Assembly: GCF_032118995.1 (NCBI RefSeq)
Contig: NC_092661.1
Coordinates: 14,305,506-14,369,505, forward strand
Length of the DNA: 64,000 nt
Source of the DNA: Asterias amurensis
Lineage: Eukaryota; Echinodermata; Asteroidea; Forcipulatida; Asteriidae
Direction: 5' to 3'
The notes under the pieces are model-generated. The model ran no database searches and was not told the DNA's origin. It saw only the letters and a list, made by a program, of their open reading frames with translations. Positions 13,191-24,154 of this stretch are shown piece by piece (within the stretch, counting starts at the first letter, position 1; every line of letters begins with the position of its first letter). A program made the position numbers and the translations under genes.

Positions 13191-14224
13191 CTGGAAGAAA
13201 AGAAAAAGAGAAAACAAACTTAGTTATAAATCTTTGCATGTATTGCTGATTCCTACCAAAAAAGAAATATCTGAAACAAGCTACAGCTCCAGTGTTTGTC
13301 AGGACTCAGGAACACATCACCTGTTATGTTTAGAACGTGATTTTGTATAAATTTGTTTGAAGAAAACTAAAATTAAATCACGGATGCCATGGGGCACCTT
13401 TATTGTGTGTTGATTACGAAAGAGCATAAAAAGCTAATAAAATGCTTGTTTTCGCAAAATATGAAATTCATGTTGACTTTATATGTGGTTGTTTGCAATA
13501 ACTTCTTTGAAGAATTCCAACATAATTTAAAAGTTGGATTCTCTAAAAAGGTAAATTGTTATTTAAAGATGCTACATGTATGTCAGATTTTTGACCCAAA
13601 CATTAAAAAAAAGATTTTTTTGAGTGAATGGTATTTCAAAGAGTATCACCCGCTCTAACGAAAAAAAAATTAACTTTTACTTTTAATGGTCAGGAACCAT
13701 GACCAAAATTTGAAACGTTTCTTATAAAACACATAAGAATTGGTCACGTGATATATTGTCGGGATCCCGACAAAAACTAACTTTGAGCACTTTATTTCAC
13801 TGCTACTAATAACATTTTCGAGCAATGGCTCAAATGAAAGCTTGTAACTTTCTCGACCCCCATCAAAATACCTATTGAATTTAAATCAAAATTTTTGGGT
13901 CAAATCAGCCCCTTTGTATCACAACTAGGCCAACAATGATCTTTTTTAAGCCTTTCAACCGATGAACGAAACCTAGTGTCAAAGACTCATTAATTGAGTC
14001 GCCCCCTGCAATCATGAGATATTATATCAAGTACATTGTCCATCAGGGGCCCAAGGTTGACAATTCTATGGATGTTGAAACAAACAGTTGGTAAAAGGCA
14101 AGACCGATTGGACGGAGCAGGCAAATCTGAAACTCGCATCTAAGTTGAAGCTTTCATGCACAAGAGTTTTAGCTCGGGATCAGTGGTTTTGTTCATGCTG
14201 AAACGGTTTGCACAAAATGATTTT

Positions 14225-14440
14225 GCCCTTAAAATATTACTTGCCGAGGTGCTGTAGTATTTGAGAAATGAGTAAAACAAGTCACGGAAATACTTTGTTT
14301 TACCCATTCCTCGAAAACTTCAGCACCCCAGCTAATTGTCTTTGTTAGGTAAGCTTTCATCATTGTCATCAAACTGTGTAAGTTTAATGTAAATCTGTTG
14401 ACATTGTGTTTTGCGTTATAAAAAGTACCCAAATAGTGGG
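14225..14440. repeat. Dispersed repeat family G, copy 1
   Basis: It shares with 20745-20890 the blocks GTTTTAC-CATT-CTC-AAAA-TTCAGCACC, GGTAAGCTTTC and AAATCTGT-GACATT, in the same order and orientation. The left half also contains an inverted copy of the same block (GAGGTGCTGTAGTATTTGAG ... ATGAGTAAAACAAG), so it folds back on itself. Confidence 0.55.
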
Positions 14441-14610
14441 ATGGAGCAAAATGAGGAGTCTGTAATTTAAAGCTAGATATACCACTGGCACTACATGAGT
14501 TATGGATAGTTTTCTGCACGGCGCTACCAAGTTGTCCGCCTAATCGATTAAATACATCCTCAGGAGCTCAGGCAAGAAATTGGTGGCGAGGTTGTAACAT
14601 TTTTCCTATG

Positions 14611-14743
14611 AGGAAAAGTTTCCGTATGGCGCCACCACTTTTTCATTCGATATGAAATAATATAGTATCTAATTTACCTCAATGAGATATCCCTTTTTGT
14701 AAAAATTAGTGAAAAAGTGGTGGCGTCGTACGGAAAGTTATCC
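14611..14743. mobile_element. Foldback element with 35-bp arms
   Basis: GGAAAAGTTTCCGTATGGCG ... CCACCACTTTTTCA on the left is matched in inverted orientation by TGAAAAAGTGGTGGCG ... GTACGGAAAGTTATCC on the right, with a loop of about 62 bp. It looks like a small MITE. No other copy was noticed. Confidence 0.6.
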
Positions 14744-15369
14744 TTCCTATGACACTAGCAGTAGCACTACTACCCTCCCCCCCCCTTCAACCTGCCCAAA
14801 AACTAGACCCATCAACTGGGGCGCTGTTCTCCTAAATTTTGTCATTATCGGTCTTACTACTAGTGCCCTAGGATTCTTTAGGAAGCGACTGTACTGGGTC
14901 AATCGTGGCACCAACATTTTCTATGACTGTCACTGTGTCACACAAAAAATGCCCCAAAATGACCAAAGAATGACCCAAAATGACAAAAAATACCCAATGA
15001 ATTACCTTCAAAATCGCCTTATGTCGTCTCCATATATTTAAGATGCAACATCAGGCTTGAAATTGTACTAATTGTTATATTGTTTAGTCAAAAATTATGA
15101 TTTTCGGTACTCATCTCGATGGATAGTCTGGCCACCGCCCCATAATAATATCAACACCGTCAAAACCGGCGGGCCGCATGACTATTTTTCCGCCATCAGC
15201 CATGTGAGCGGAGAATGTATCAGAAATGGAAGGTTTTCATCTTTTGTAGCCAACTTTTACAGATAAAACATATCGCAATTGCAGCTTGAATATAGAAAGT
15301 CTGAGTTCATCTTGTTTTAACGTAATATAGGTTGATCCAAGTATAACAATTTTTAAGAAAAATCTTCTT

Positions 15370-15500
15370 ACCTAAATTTCGTTATTTTTTTTTTCCAGTC
15401 GCCATCTTGTTAAATACCAAGGCATCAGGGCGCAGGCGCGTGGCTCAAGAGAGCGTGACATGTCCAAAATTTCGCTCGTCCCCGGCGCCTTGCTTTAACC
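15370..15500 (-). promoter_or_regulatory. Candidate CpG-type promoter and first exon
   Basis: The segment is locally GC-rich in an AT-rich setting. On the minus strand it carries AAGATGGCG (YY1-like, often over the start codon) and GCGCCTGCGCC / GGCGCAGGCGCG (NRF1-like). An ATG within AAGATGGCGACTGG opens a frame that stops after seven codons in a 10-A run. A good donor (TTTAG then GTAAGA) follows. It would suit the minus-strand unit ending at 12045. One more A in the homopolymer would keep the frame open to the donor, so a sequencing slip is possible. Confidence 0.4.
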
Positions 15501-15719
15501 AAAGGAGAGACTGACCGGTGGGGCCGAGCGAAGCCCAATTATGCGATGTTCAGGGTCTATTCCTATGATTCATGAAAAAATTTGAAAAAATGAAGAAGAA
15601 AAAAGGGCTAAATTTGGCAATAATTGTTCCCAAGCAGAGAAATTACCCGGTATTATATATAAATTTAACAATTTGCAAAGGAGGGCTTTTTTCATTGTTT
15701 TCATAGTTAAAGTTTTTCA

Positions 15720-16450
15720 AGAGGATTGCTAACTGCAACAGCGCCCCAAACCTATCTCGCTTTTCCAGTCTATTTGGATATCCACAAAGCTGATATTAAG
15801 CATAAAAGTTTAACAGAGTTTGATGATGTTGCAAAGAAAGGTCTATATTACCGCTTCCTTTGGTTAATATTGTCTGCATTCATTCTGTTTTATTTTTAAA
15901 AGAAATGTGTTTTACTGTTTCTTTGGTAAAGCTGTCATTTACATGATGATTCAGCTATTAATTAACGATGCAATAGCGGCGCCCAACAACCCATCTCGCT
16001 TCTCCAGTGCCCAATATCACATAGCTGATAAGCAGAAAAGTTTGCTTAACGGATTTTAAACTGCCCCCAAAATGGTCTACTACTGTTGATTTTATTTGTA
16101 ACGATTTATAGGAGGACTTGATAATGCAACAGTGTCCCTTCATGTCGCCTCTCCATGGCTCTAATCAGAGCTGCTTAGCAGAAAAGTGTGCTTAACAGAA
16201 TTTGATTTTGCAAAAGAAAAGTCTACTACTGTTTTTATTGGTAAAGATTTCCAGGAGGAAAAGCAAATTAATTGATTATGCAAAAGCGCCACAACCCATG
16301 TCCTCAAGTAAACATATCATTGAGCTGCTTAGCAGAAAAGCTTGCTAAACTGAATTTAATGTTTCAAAAGAACGGTCTATTTAACAATTATTTTTCTGCA
16401 GTAAAGATTTCAGAGGACTAGCTCAGCTCATTGAATTATTTAGCTTTTGT
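15720..16450. repeat. Tandem array, about four diverged units of 150-230 bp
   Basis: Recurring blocks are GCAACAGCGCCCC-AACC-AT-TCGC-TCTCCAG, AGCTG-TTAGCAGAAAAGT-TGCTTAAC and GGTCTACTACTGTTTTTATT-GTAAAGATTT. The last unit grades into a fragment with GGGCCCCAGG resembling family B ends. Confidence 0.7.
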
Positions 16451-16515
16451 GCAACCGGAAATATTCTGCTAATAAGCAGCGCTTTGGGCCCCAGGGCGAT
16501 AGCTGCTTAGCAAAC

Positions 16516-16898
16516 TTAAAGACAGTGGACACTATTGGTAATTGTCAAAGACTAGCCTTCACAGTTGGTGTATCGCAACATATGCATAAAATAACAAACC
16601 TGTGAAAATTTCACCTCAATCGGTCAACAAAGTTGCAAGATAATAATAAAAGAAGAAACACCCTTGTCACACGAAGTTGTGTGCTTTTAGATGGTTGATT
16701 TCGAGACCTCAAGTTCTAAATCTGAGGTCTCAAAATCAAATTCGTGGAAAATTACTTCTTTCTCGAAAACTAAGGCACTTCAGAGGGAGCCGTTTCCCAC
16801 AATGTTTTATACCATCAACCTCTCCCCATTACTCGTCACCAAGAAAGGTTTTATGCTAATAATTATTTTGAGAAATTACCAGTGTCCACTGCCTTTAA
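16516..16898 (-). mobile_element. MITE family A, complete copy (core type A1)
   Basis: TTAA is present at both ends. The termini AGACAGTGGACACTATTGG and CCAGTGTCCACTGCCT are inverted relatives. The internal order is GCATAAAATAACAAACCTGTG, CACACGAAGTTGTGTG, a core palindrome (TTTCGAGACCTCA ... TGAGGTCTC) and CTTCAGAGGGAGCCG. TTAA flanks suggest, but do not prove, mobilisation by a piggyBac-type transposase. Orientation is opposite to the copy at 22347. Confidence 0.85.
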
Positions 16899-16949
16899 GC
16901 AGTGAACCAGTCACATATGATACATAAAATGACGTGGTTTTTGGCTGGT

Positions 16950-17470
16950 AACCTTGCCCTTAGGGATACAAAGAGTTTATTTGACTTCAACTGTACGAGT
17001 GTATGGAAACTAAACGTGAATAAGAAAAAGCATATTTACCAGTGGGAAAAAAATACTAAAACTTTAATTTGTACGAGTGCACGAAATAATATCCAAGGGA
17101 TATCTTTGCCCTTCGATATACAATTTTTTTCATATACTTCAATGTAGGGGGCCTGTATAGGAGTAACGGAAGGGAAAACGTGAATAAGCATGCCTCCTTG
17201 CCCGTCAAGATACCAATAGTTTAATAAACTTCAATTTGCACGAGCAGTGTAGGAAAGATACGTGCATAAGCAAAGGCACTTCTTGCCCTTTAAGATACAT
17301 AGCGTTTCATAAACTTCAATTTGTACGAGTGTATGGGAAGATACGTTAAAAAGCAAAAGGCCTATAGCCCTTTAAGATACCGGGTGTCTCATAAACTTCA
17401 ATTTGCAAGTGTCCTCGGAAAGACAGGTAAATGAGCAAACGCTTGTTTCTGTTCAATATAGTTTAATTAG
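16950..17470. repeat. Tandem array, about six units of 80-100 bp
   Basis: The blocks CTTGCCCTT-AAGATAC, TAAACTTCAATTTG-ACGAGT and GGGAAGATACGT-AATAAGCAAA recur in order. Unit lengths and identity are variable, so the array is old. Confidence 0.7.
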
Positions 17471-17680
17471 TGCGAGTTTCCTTAAAAACAGAACGATCAA
17501 GGGCCTTGATGAGATGAAAAAAAGCCGAGTCAAACAGTGACCTTAATCGTTTGCATATAATTTTGAAAACTCTTTCCTTGTTCGTTTAGGTCGGCACTAA
17601 ATGTTCCAGGAGCATTTTGTAACAACTATATCAAAGTCGATTATGAATGTCACAAAATTACTTTGTATCTACATATTCAC

Positions 17681-17858
17681 TTAGAGACAGTGGACACTGT
17701 TGGTAATTGTCAAAGACAAGTCTTCTCACTCGGTGTATCTCAACATATGCATAAAATAACAAACCTGTGAAAATTTGAGCTCAATTGGTCATCGAAGTTG
17801 CGAGATAATAATGAAAGAAAAAAACACCATGATCACACGAAGTTATGTGTGTGTTTTT
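17681..17858 (-). mobile_element. MITE family A, 5' half only
   Basis: It begins GAGACAGTGGACACTGTTGG and follows the family through CACACGAAGTTATGTG. It then stops abruptly about 22 bp before the foldback element at 17881. Confidence 0.8.
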
Positions 17859-17880
17859 AACCACCTTGCAGAGAGCAAAA

Positions 17881-18343
17881 GTACGAAGCTCTGGTAGTGC
17901 CATCCGACATGTTGATATCCTGACACAATTATCTCCGGATGACGACATCCTAAACGAAAATAAGTGGGAAATACTGATATAATTATCTCGGGATGTCGAC
18001 ACACTAAAAGTAGGATGTCTTCTTACTGTCTTATCTTGCTTATCTTGAGATGTCGACATCCTAAAAGTAGCTGTAACGACCCCCGTTGGTGTCCCCGATC
18101 CAAAAGCTTTCATAAGGATGCCGACATTCCAAGACTACTTATAACAGGAAGACGACATCCTAAATTAAGGATGTCGACATTCCGAGATAAATTGTCCCAG
18201 GAAGACGACATACTATCTTAAGGATGTCAACATCCCGAGTATGTATGTATGTATGTTTAGTTATTTGCGATTAGAGTGTCGTCATCCAGAAATAATCATG
18301 TCAGGATCTCAAGATGTCGGATGGCACCTCCAGAACTCCGTAC
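17881..18343. mobile_element. 463-bp foldback element with palindromic GATGTCGACATC modules
   Basis: The ends form 45-bp inverted repeats: GTACGAAGCTCTGG ... GCCATCCGACAT at left and its complement ending CCAGAACTCCGTAC at right. Inside, short palindromic variants of GGATGTCGACATCC and GAAGACGACATCC recur about ten times in both orientations. A short GTAT tetranucleotide run lies at about 18238. The element abuts a broken family A copy. Confidence 0.75.
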
Positions 18344-18696
18344 AAATGAAATGGCCCACAAAGATTATTGTTTGAATATTTACCACTGATTGATTTAATA
18401 TCTTTTTGAATTATTACCAACATAAATTGTTTTTGTATTTTGCTAATCCAGATCTATAACTCTAGTGGACTGGTTCGTTATCAAGAAGTGTGGGTCTTTG
18501 TCCAAACCACATCACAGACAATGATTCGATCAAGATTCATCCGCCTACGACCCACGTTGGCAAAAGGAGACAATCCCTGCATGCGCTTTGAGCTCATCAG
18601 CTGCAATTAAATTCAACCATGGCAAGACGTTGTATCTAGAATGAGACTTAATCTTTATCTCAACAAGATGCAGTCTTATTTGAAAAAAAAATCATT

Positions 18697-19001
18697 TTAA
18701 AAGGCACTGGACACTACTGGAAATTACCAAAAATAATTGGTAGCAAAAAAAATACTTGGTAACGAAGTAATTTTTCCACTAAAACATTTGAATTCGATTT
18801 CGAGACCTCAGAATTTGATTTTGAGGTCTCGAAATGAAGAGTCTGAAAGCACAGTGTAACAAGGGTATTTTTTTCTTCCATTATTATCTCCCAACTTCGA
18901 CGTTCAAATTTTCACTGGTTTGTTATTTTACGCATATGTTGAGATACACCAAGTGATATGACTGGTCTTTGGCAAATACCAAAGGTGTCTAATGCCTTTA
19001 A
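18697..19001 (+). mobile_element. MITE family A, deleted copy (core A1)
   Basis: It has TTAA at both ends, GGCACTGGACACTACTGG at the left and GGTGTCTAATGCCTT at the right. The central GATTTCGAGACCTCAGA ... TGAGGTCTCGAAAT palindrome is present. The segment carrying GAGAAACGGCTCCCTCTG is missing. Confidence 0.8.
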
Positions 19002-19272
19002 AACATTTTTGTTTTACTATGAGATTTAAGATATTGTACATGAAAATGAATGATGCAGAGAAGTACAAGTGTTCAAGATGAGTCGGGTTTACAGTGCCGA
19101 TGAATTAAAACATCTCTGAATGTACACTTTCTCTTGGTATTTAAATATTATTATTGTGGTAATTATTAGTTGAGTCTGTGCCTGGTAGAAATACATACTT
19201 ATAAGGGAGAGATTACAGTTTTGCTCTCACGTTTGTTAAAACAGGGACTACTTTGTACTTTTCTTAAAACGT

Positions 19273-19485
19273 TAGAGCTGTGAAAGTATAAAACATTGTG
19301 CGAAGCGGGTCACTCTGAAGTAACGTAGTTTTTGAGAAAGAAGCAATTTCTCACTACAATTTCTGAACTGAATTCGAGACCTCAAATGGGTCATGAATTC
19401 AAGCATCTGAAAGCACACAATATGTGCGACAAGGTTGTTTTTTCTTCCACTATACTCTCTCGCCCTTTCGACTACCAATTGAGCA
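19273..19485 (+). mobile_element. MITE family A, fragment
   Basis: It matches family A from AGTATAAAACATTGTG through TCTGAAGTAACGTAGTTTTTGAGAAAG to TTCGACTACCAATTGAG. Both termini are lost. Confidence 0.7.
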
Positions 19486-19745
19486 TTATGCCAAGGAATA
19501 TCACCACAAAACAACAACAAAACTGGAAACAAAACCATCAATTGTAAAAACCTTAAAGATAAACTTTTATATGCAAAGCATTATGTCAAGGAATATCACC
19601 ACAAAAACCAATACAACGGGAAACACAACCATTTGTAAAAACCTCAAAGGAAACTTATGCAAAGCATTCTACCAAGGAATATCACCACAAAAGCAATAAA
19701 ACTGGAGAAAAAAAATCACAAAACCCTAAAAAGAAACTTACACAC
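19484..19745. repeat. Tandem array, about three units of 90 bp
   Basis: Each unit contains CCAAGGAATATCACCACAAAA, then AAACTGG-AA, AACC-T-AAAG-AAACTTA and GCAAAGCATT. It starts directly at the broken end of a family A fragment. Confidence 0.75.
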
Positions 19746-20189
19746 AAAACAACGATAGCAGCAGCATTAAATAGTCCACCATTCGAAGCACAATAACCAA
19801 ATTGTCGCTGAATAATAAGCAATATAGGACACCAGACACGATTTGATTTCTCACAAGATAAAAACCTTCATGTCGCCCAAATATTGTGACCATGAATGTG
19901 TCTATGTGTAGATGTTCAAATTAGTTTCCAATCAAAGGAAAACGGGGCTGGCACAATTTGACGAAAGTAGAACACAGATTTTTTTTTCTTTCGCAATCTA
20001 GAGCGCTCCGGTAATTTTGGAAACTTTTTGGGATAACAAAGAGGGCAGGTCTAAAAAGACTTGTTAAGGAATATTTGTTCTGCTTTGTGTTTAAAAAGGT
20101 TTAGCTTGAAGTTTGTGTCAGGGTTTCGTTTGAGAACAATCTTCGAATTTTAGGCAGCGCTATTGGTTGGCTCCAGGGCCTAACGCTGC

Positions 20190-20385
20190 TTAAATGCACT
20201 GGACACTATTGGTAATTTCTCCCAAAAAATACGTTCGCATAGAAACTAACGAGAAATGGGGAGCTGTTGATAGTATAACACGTTGTGAGAAACGGCTCCC
20301 TCCTTATTATGCATCCAAGGGCACACAAAGTTATGAAACAAGGTTTTTTTTCCTGTCATTATTCTATTAAATAATTGGGTCTCAA
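20190..20385 (+). mobile_element. MITE family A, truncated copy
   Basis: It has a left TTAA and GCACTGGACACTATTGGTAA. It then goes to GAGAAATGGGGAGCTGTTGA, AACACGTTGTGAGAAACGG and GCACACAAAGTTATGAAACA, and the remainder is lost after about 20385. Confidence 0.7.
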
Positions 20386-20464
20386 AATTCATCACTGTAA
20401 TAACCTATCTTTCTGAAAGTGTCTATATACTCAGCGCCTTGAGTACTCTGTTTGGTAGATACTA

Positions 20465-20662
20465 CAGACGATGTGACCTCTGACGTCACAAGAAAACCAT
20501 AACATGATTCGCGCGCAAAAACCTTTGTGTTTTGGCAGCCAGCTAGAAAGTGTACGCAATCTTACTATGACTACGCAACTCAGTGCCCGGCGAAACATGA
20601 CGTATATAGTGTTTTGTCAACAGAGGGCGGTTTGAATGTAAACAAAGGTCACATCGTCTATA
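20465..20662. mobile_element. Small TA-type MITE of about 198 bp
   Basis: AGACGATGTGACCT at the left and AGGTCACATCGTCTATA at the right are inverted. The interior is GC-richer than the flanks and contains GACGTCAC and GCGCGC. Confidence 0.65.
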
Positions 20663-20744
20663 TAAGACTTCGATATTATTATTTTATTGCATGGTCACAT
20701 TGTTGAATAAAGACATGGACCCAATCTACCATAGACCGTCTCAT

Positions 20745-20890
20745 TATTTTGTGCCTTGTTTTACTCATTTCTCAAAAATTACAGCACCTCAGTATTTTTT
20801 GAAGGTAAGCTTTCTACTCTCATTAGCTTCCAAACCTTGTAAGCTTAGTGAAAATCTGTGGACATTTTTTAAAAGGTATCCGAATCCTTT
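20745..20890. repeat. Dispersed repeat family G, copy 2
   Basis: It shares GTTTTACTCATTTCTCAAAAA, CAGCACCTCAG, GAAGGTAAGCTTTCT and AAATCTGTGGACATT with 14225-14440, and ends with TTTAAA. Confidence 0.55.
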
Positions 20891-21087
20891 AAATTAAACC
20901 AAAAAAACAGAGCAACAAGTATAATCACCGAACGTGTTTCAACGCGTTCGATATAGCTTATTAATTCAAAAGTAGATCCGATCCGATCCCGATACAGTAA
21001 AATATGAAATACATTGACAAAGGGCCGAAAGAAGTTCAGTCAAGAGATGGCGCTCTCCGATAGAATCTCCCAGCTCCTGCAACCAGA

Positions 21088-21330
21088 CCTTGGCCCAATT
21101 TCATAGAGCTGCTAAGCACACAAATTTTTGTTAGCATGAAATTTCAGCCTCGATAAAACAGGATTACCAACCGAAAATTCCACGTGATTTTCAGGATGAG
21201 CAAACTACAGCTGAATGTAAACATTATGCAACAAGAAGAAATTTGGTTGGTAATCCTGTTTTTATCAAGGAAGAAATTTCAAGCTAAGCAAATTTTTGTG
21301 CTTAGCAGCTCTATGAAATTGGACCAAGGG
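21088..21330. mobile_element. MITE family B, complete copy
   Basis: The termini are CCTTGGCCCAATTTCATAG and its inverted partner CTATGAAATTGGACCAAGG. Sub-terminal GAGCTGCTAAGCAC is also inverted (GTGCTTAGCAGCTC). The interior reads GTAATCCTGTTTTTATC on both strands, so most of the element folds back. Confidence 0.85.
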
Positions 21331-22060
21331 CCCAGTTTCATTGAGCTGCTTTATAAGCAGAAAATAATGGGTAAAACAATTCTCCTAAACCAAAAAATGA
21401 GCAGGATACCACTCAAACAACCTTATTCTGGATTCTGGCGAGCATAATTTTGTTGTGCTTAGCATCTTTTTGTGCTTAGGCCCAGAGTGCAAGCAGGGCT
21501 CAACGGCACATAAAGGCAGTGGACACCATAAATTGTACTCAAAATAATTATTAGCACAAACCTTACTTGGTAACGAGTAATGCGAAGAGGTTACCAGTAT
21601 AAAACATTGTGAAAAAATAGCTCCCTCTGAAGTAACGAGTTTTCAAGAAAGAAGTAATTTAAAAAAAAAATTGATTTCGAGACCTCAGAGTTAGATTTTA
21701 AGGCATCGAAATTAAGCATCTGAAAGGACACAACTTTGCGTGTTTTTTCTTTCATTTTTATCTCGCAACTTCGACTACCAATTAAGCTCAGAAATTCTTT
21801 TTCAGGTTTGTTATTTTGTGCATATGTTGAGATACACCAGTGAGAAGACTGGTCTTTGACAATTACCAATAGTGTCCAAAATATTAAGCAGAAAATATTG
21901 GTAAACAACTCTCCTTAAGCAGAAATGAGCAGGATACCACTCACAAATAGTACATGTGACATGGTAGTTTGGCTGGTAACTTATTCTGGTGAGCATAATT
22001 TTGTTGTGCTTAGCATCTTCTGTGATTGGGCCCAGAGTGCAAACAGGGGTCAACCACTCA
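21331..22060. mobile_element. Composite: family A copy between two family B-like halves
   Basis: A B-like segment (GGGCCCAGTTTCATTGAGCT ... GAGCATAATTTTGTTGTGCT ... GGCCCAGAGTGCAAGCAGGG) spans 21331-21510. A family A copy (core A1) spans about 21511-21885. A second, closely similar B-like segment with the same GAGCAGGATACCACTCA and GGCCCAGAGTGCAAACAGGG blocks follows to 22060. The A copy thus lies between direct repeats of about 175 bp. Confidence 0.7.
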
Positions 22061-22346
22061 TGTGTGACCAAATTCATTAAGTGTACATTAATAGGTAGAA
22101 ATTCAACCTAAGAATGGTCAAAGTGTAGTCTTAAATGCCTAAAAAATTACTGAGACTTATCTGAAAGGAGAAAACTAAAACAAACACATTGATCAGTGCG
22201 CTGATTTCGAAGCGATCAAAATGCGGTCTAGCGCCCTCTGCTGCCAGTCTAAAGACCTATCACGTCTTTTGGCATTGGTCTCTCCACAGGCCAATCTTTC
22301 AGCCTCATCTAAGAGCCACACAATCGATCCAGTTGCTCACCAAAAC

Positions 22347-22732
22347 TTAAAGACAGTGGACACTATTGGTAATTACCCAAAATAATTATCATCATAAAAC
22401 CTTACCTGATTGCGAGTAATGGGGAGAGGTTGGTAGTATAAAACATTGTGAGAAACAGCTCCCTCTGAAGTGACGTAGTTTCCTAGAAAGAAGTAATTAT
22501 CCGCGAATTTGATTTCGAGACCTCAGATTTAGAACTTGAGGTCTCGAAATCAACCATCTAAACGCACACAACTTCGTGTGACAAGGGTGTTTTCTTCTTT
22601 CATTGCTATCTCGAGACTTTGATCACCGATTGAGCTGAAATTTTCACAGGTTTGTTATTTTATGCATACGTTGAGATACACCAACTGAGAAGACTAGTCT
22701 TTGACAATATAAATAGTGTCCACCGCCTTTAA
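22347..22732 (+). mobile_element. MITE family A, complete reference copy (core A1)
   Basis: It has TTAA at both ends; GACAGTGGACACTATTGG starts it and the end reads AGTGTCCACCGCCTT. It contains all the family blocks: CCTTACCTGATTGCGAGTAA, GAGAAACAGCTCCCTCTGAA, the GATTTCGAGACCTCAGA / TGAGGTCTCGAAATC palindrome, CACACAACTTCGTGTGACAA and CAGGTTTGTTATTTTATGCA. It is used here to define the plus orientation. Confidence 0.88.
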
Positions 22733-22789
22733 TTGATTTCTAACTGGCACATTTTTTAATTTTTACATGTTTCGTGGATTTCAACATTC

Positions 22790-22995
22790 ATGTGTTTTAA
22801 AGATAATCTGCTCATGTATTAGAAAGACGGACGGATAGACAGACATGATTAATGATTTATTTTTTATATTGTTTATATTTAGGTGTTTCTTTTTTAAAAC
22901 ATTTCATATATCATATCTTTTTTCACTTTTGCAATGACTCTGTTACTTGACCTTCCGGTCATGAAGATTGTATATTTTTAATAAAATTCAAAATT
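22790..22995 (+). mobile_element. Possible LINE 3' tail
   Basis: AGACGGACGGATAGACAGAC leads into a T-rich stretch, then GACCTTCCGGTCATGAAGAT and AATAAAATTCAAAATTC. This resembles the 3' ends of non-LTR elements. No coding remnant was found, so the call is weak. Confidence 0.3.
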
Positions 22996-23537
22996 CAAAT
23001 TCACATTCGAATAAAACCCCTGATTAGTATGAAGAGGTATAACAGAAGAGAGGAGAAAACAGTTCAGCCTGAACTTTTGAGAGATTTATCCACCTTGTTA
23101 AATAATTCTATACTAAGCCCTTTTAAAGAAATTACTGTTGTTTATTTACATTTTAGGTAGAATAATGGTTCACGAATATTTCCTATTGAAATATGTTTAT
23201 GCAATTTCATGACAGAACACCTATTCAGCTAATAGAACCCAACTTGTTTTTGCTATGTAGTGGAGTTGAAGTCACACTGGGAAAATAAATTATTTCTCAA
23301 TAAATATGTCCAACTAGAACAACAATAATCAATGAGTTGTCGAAATAACACGTACGTGAGAGCCTCGAAAATACCATAGAACTATTGCTTAATTTGATTG
23401 CAGCTAGCAATCGAGAAGCATTTTCAAATAAAATATGCACAAACTCCCGCGCACTTTAACGCCAAAAAAACGTGGGCTTCTCGGGGATGCAAGGAATGTT
23501 GACCCTGCAAGAGTATTCACTCGATATGCACACATGT

Positions 23538-24154
23538 TTAAAGGCACCGTACAAGTTTGTTTAACTGTCAAAGACCAGGGCCCAATTTCATAGAGCTGCT
23601 TAAGCAGAAAAATTGCTTAAGCTTAAAAAATCCTTGCTTAGTAAAATTAGATTACCAGCCAAAACTCCATTCAACTGTTATGCTAAGTAAACAGCAGCTA
23701 AACACCAGTCACAAGCATAATGACATGAAATTTGGGCCAGTAACATGTTTAAAATAAGCTAAGCAAGCTATTTTCGTGCTTACGCAAATGTTTTGCTTAA
23801 GCAGCTCTATGAAATTGGCCCCAGTATTCTCACTTGGTGTATCCCAACATATGCACCAAATAACAAATCTGTGAACATGTTGGGCTCAATTGGTCATCGA
23901 ATTTGCAAGAGATAAGGAGAAAACACCCTTGTTGCTTACTTTGTTTGCTTTCAGATGCATAATAAAAGGCTTCAGCTGAAGTCTTGTATTATCTGAGTGA
24001 GAAATTACCTCTTTCTCAAAACTACGTTACTTCAGAGAGAGCCGTTTATCACAATGTTTTATACTATCAACAGCTTACTATTACTCGTTACCAAGTCAGT
24101 TTTTTATGCTAACCATTATCATGAGTAATTACCAATAGTGTCCAGTCACGTTAA
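23538..24154 (-). mobile_element. MITE family A (core A2) carrying an inserted family B copy
   Basis: TTAA flanks both ends. The A sequence runs to GTCAAAGACCAG, is interrupted by a complete B element (23579-23820), and resumes with CCAGTATTCTCACTTGGTG. The core is the A2 type: ATAATAAAAGGCTTCAGCTG, followed by the complement of that arm. It proves A was present before B inserted here. Confidence 0.85.
23579..23820. mobile_element. MITE family B nested inside family A
   Basis: GGGCCCAATTTCATAGAGCT at left is inverted to AGCTCTATGAAATTGGCC at right. CCAG is present on both sides (23575-23578 and 23821-23824), consistent with a 4-bp target duplication, because uninterrupted A copies read GACCAGT.. 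at this point. Confidence 0.82.

Noticed and set aside
16516..24154. CRISPR-like regular repeats
   Set aside because: The repeats are dispersed MITEs and old tandem arrays in an intron-bearing animal genome; no uniform spacers or cas genes.
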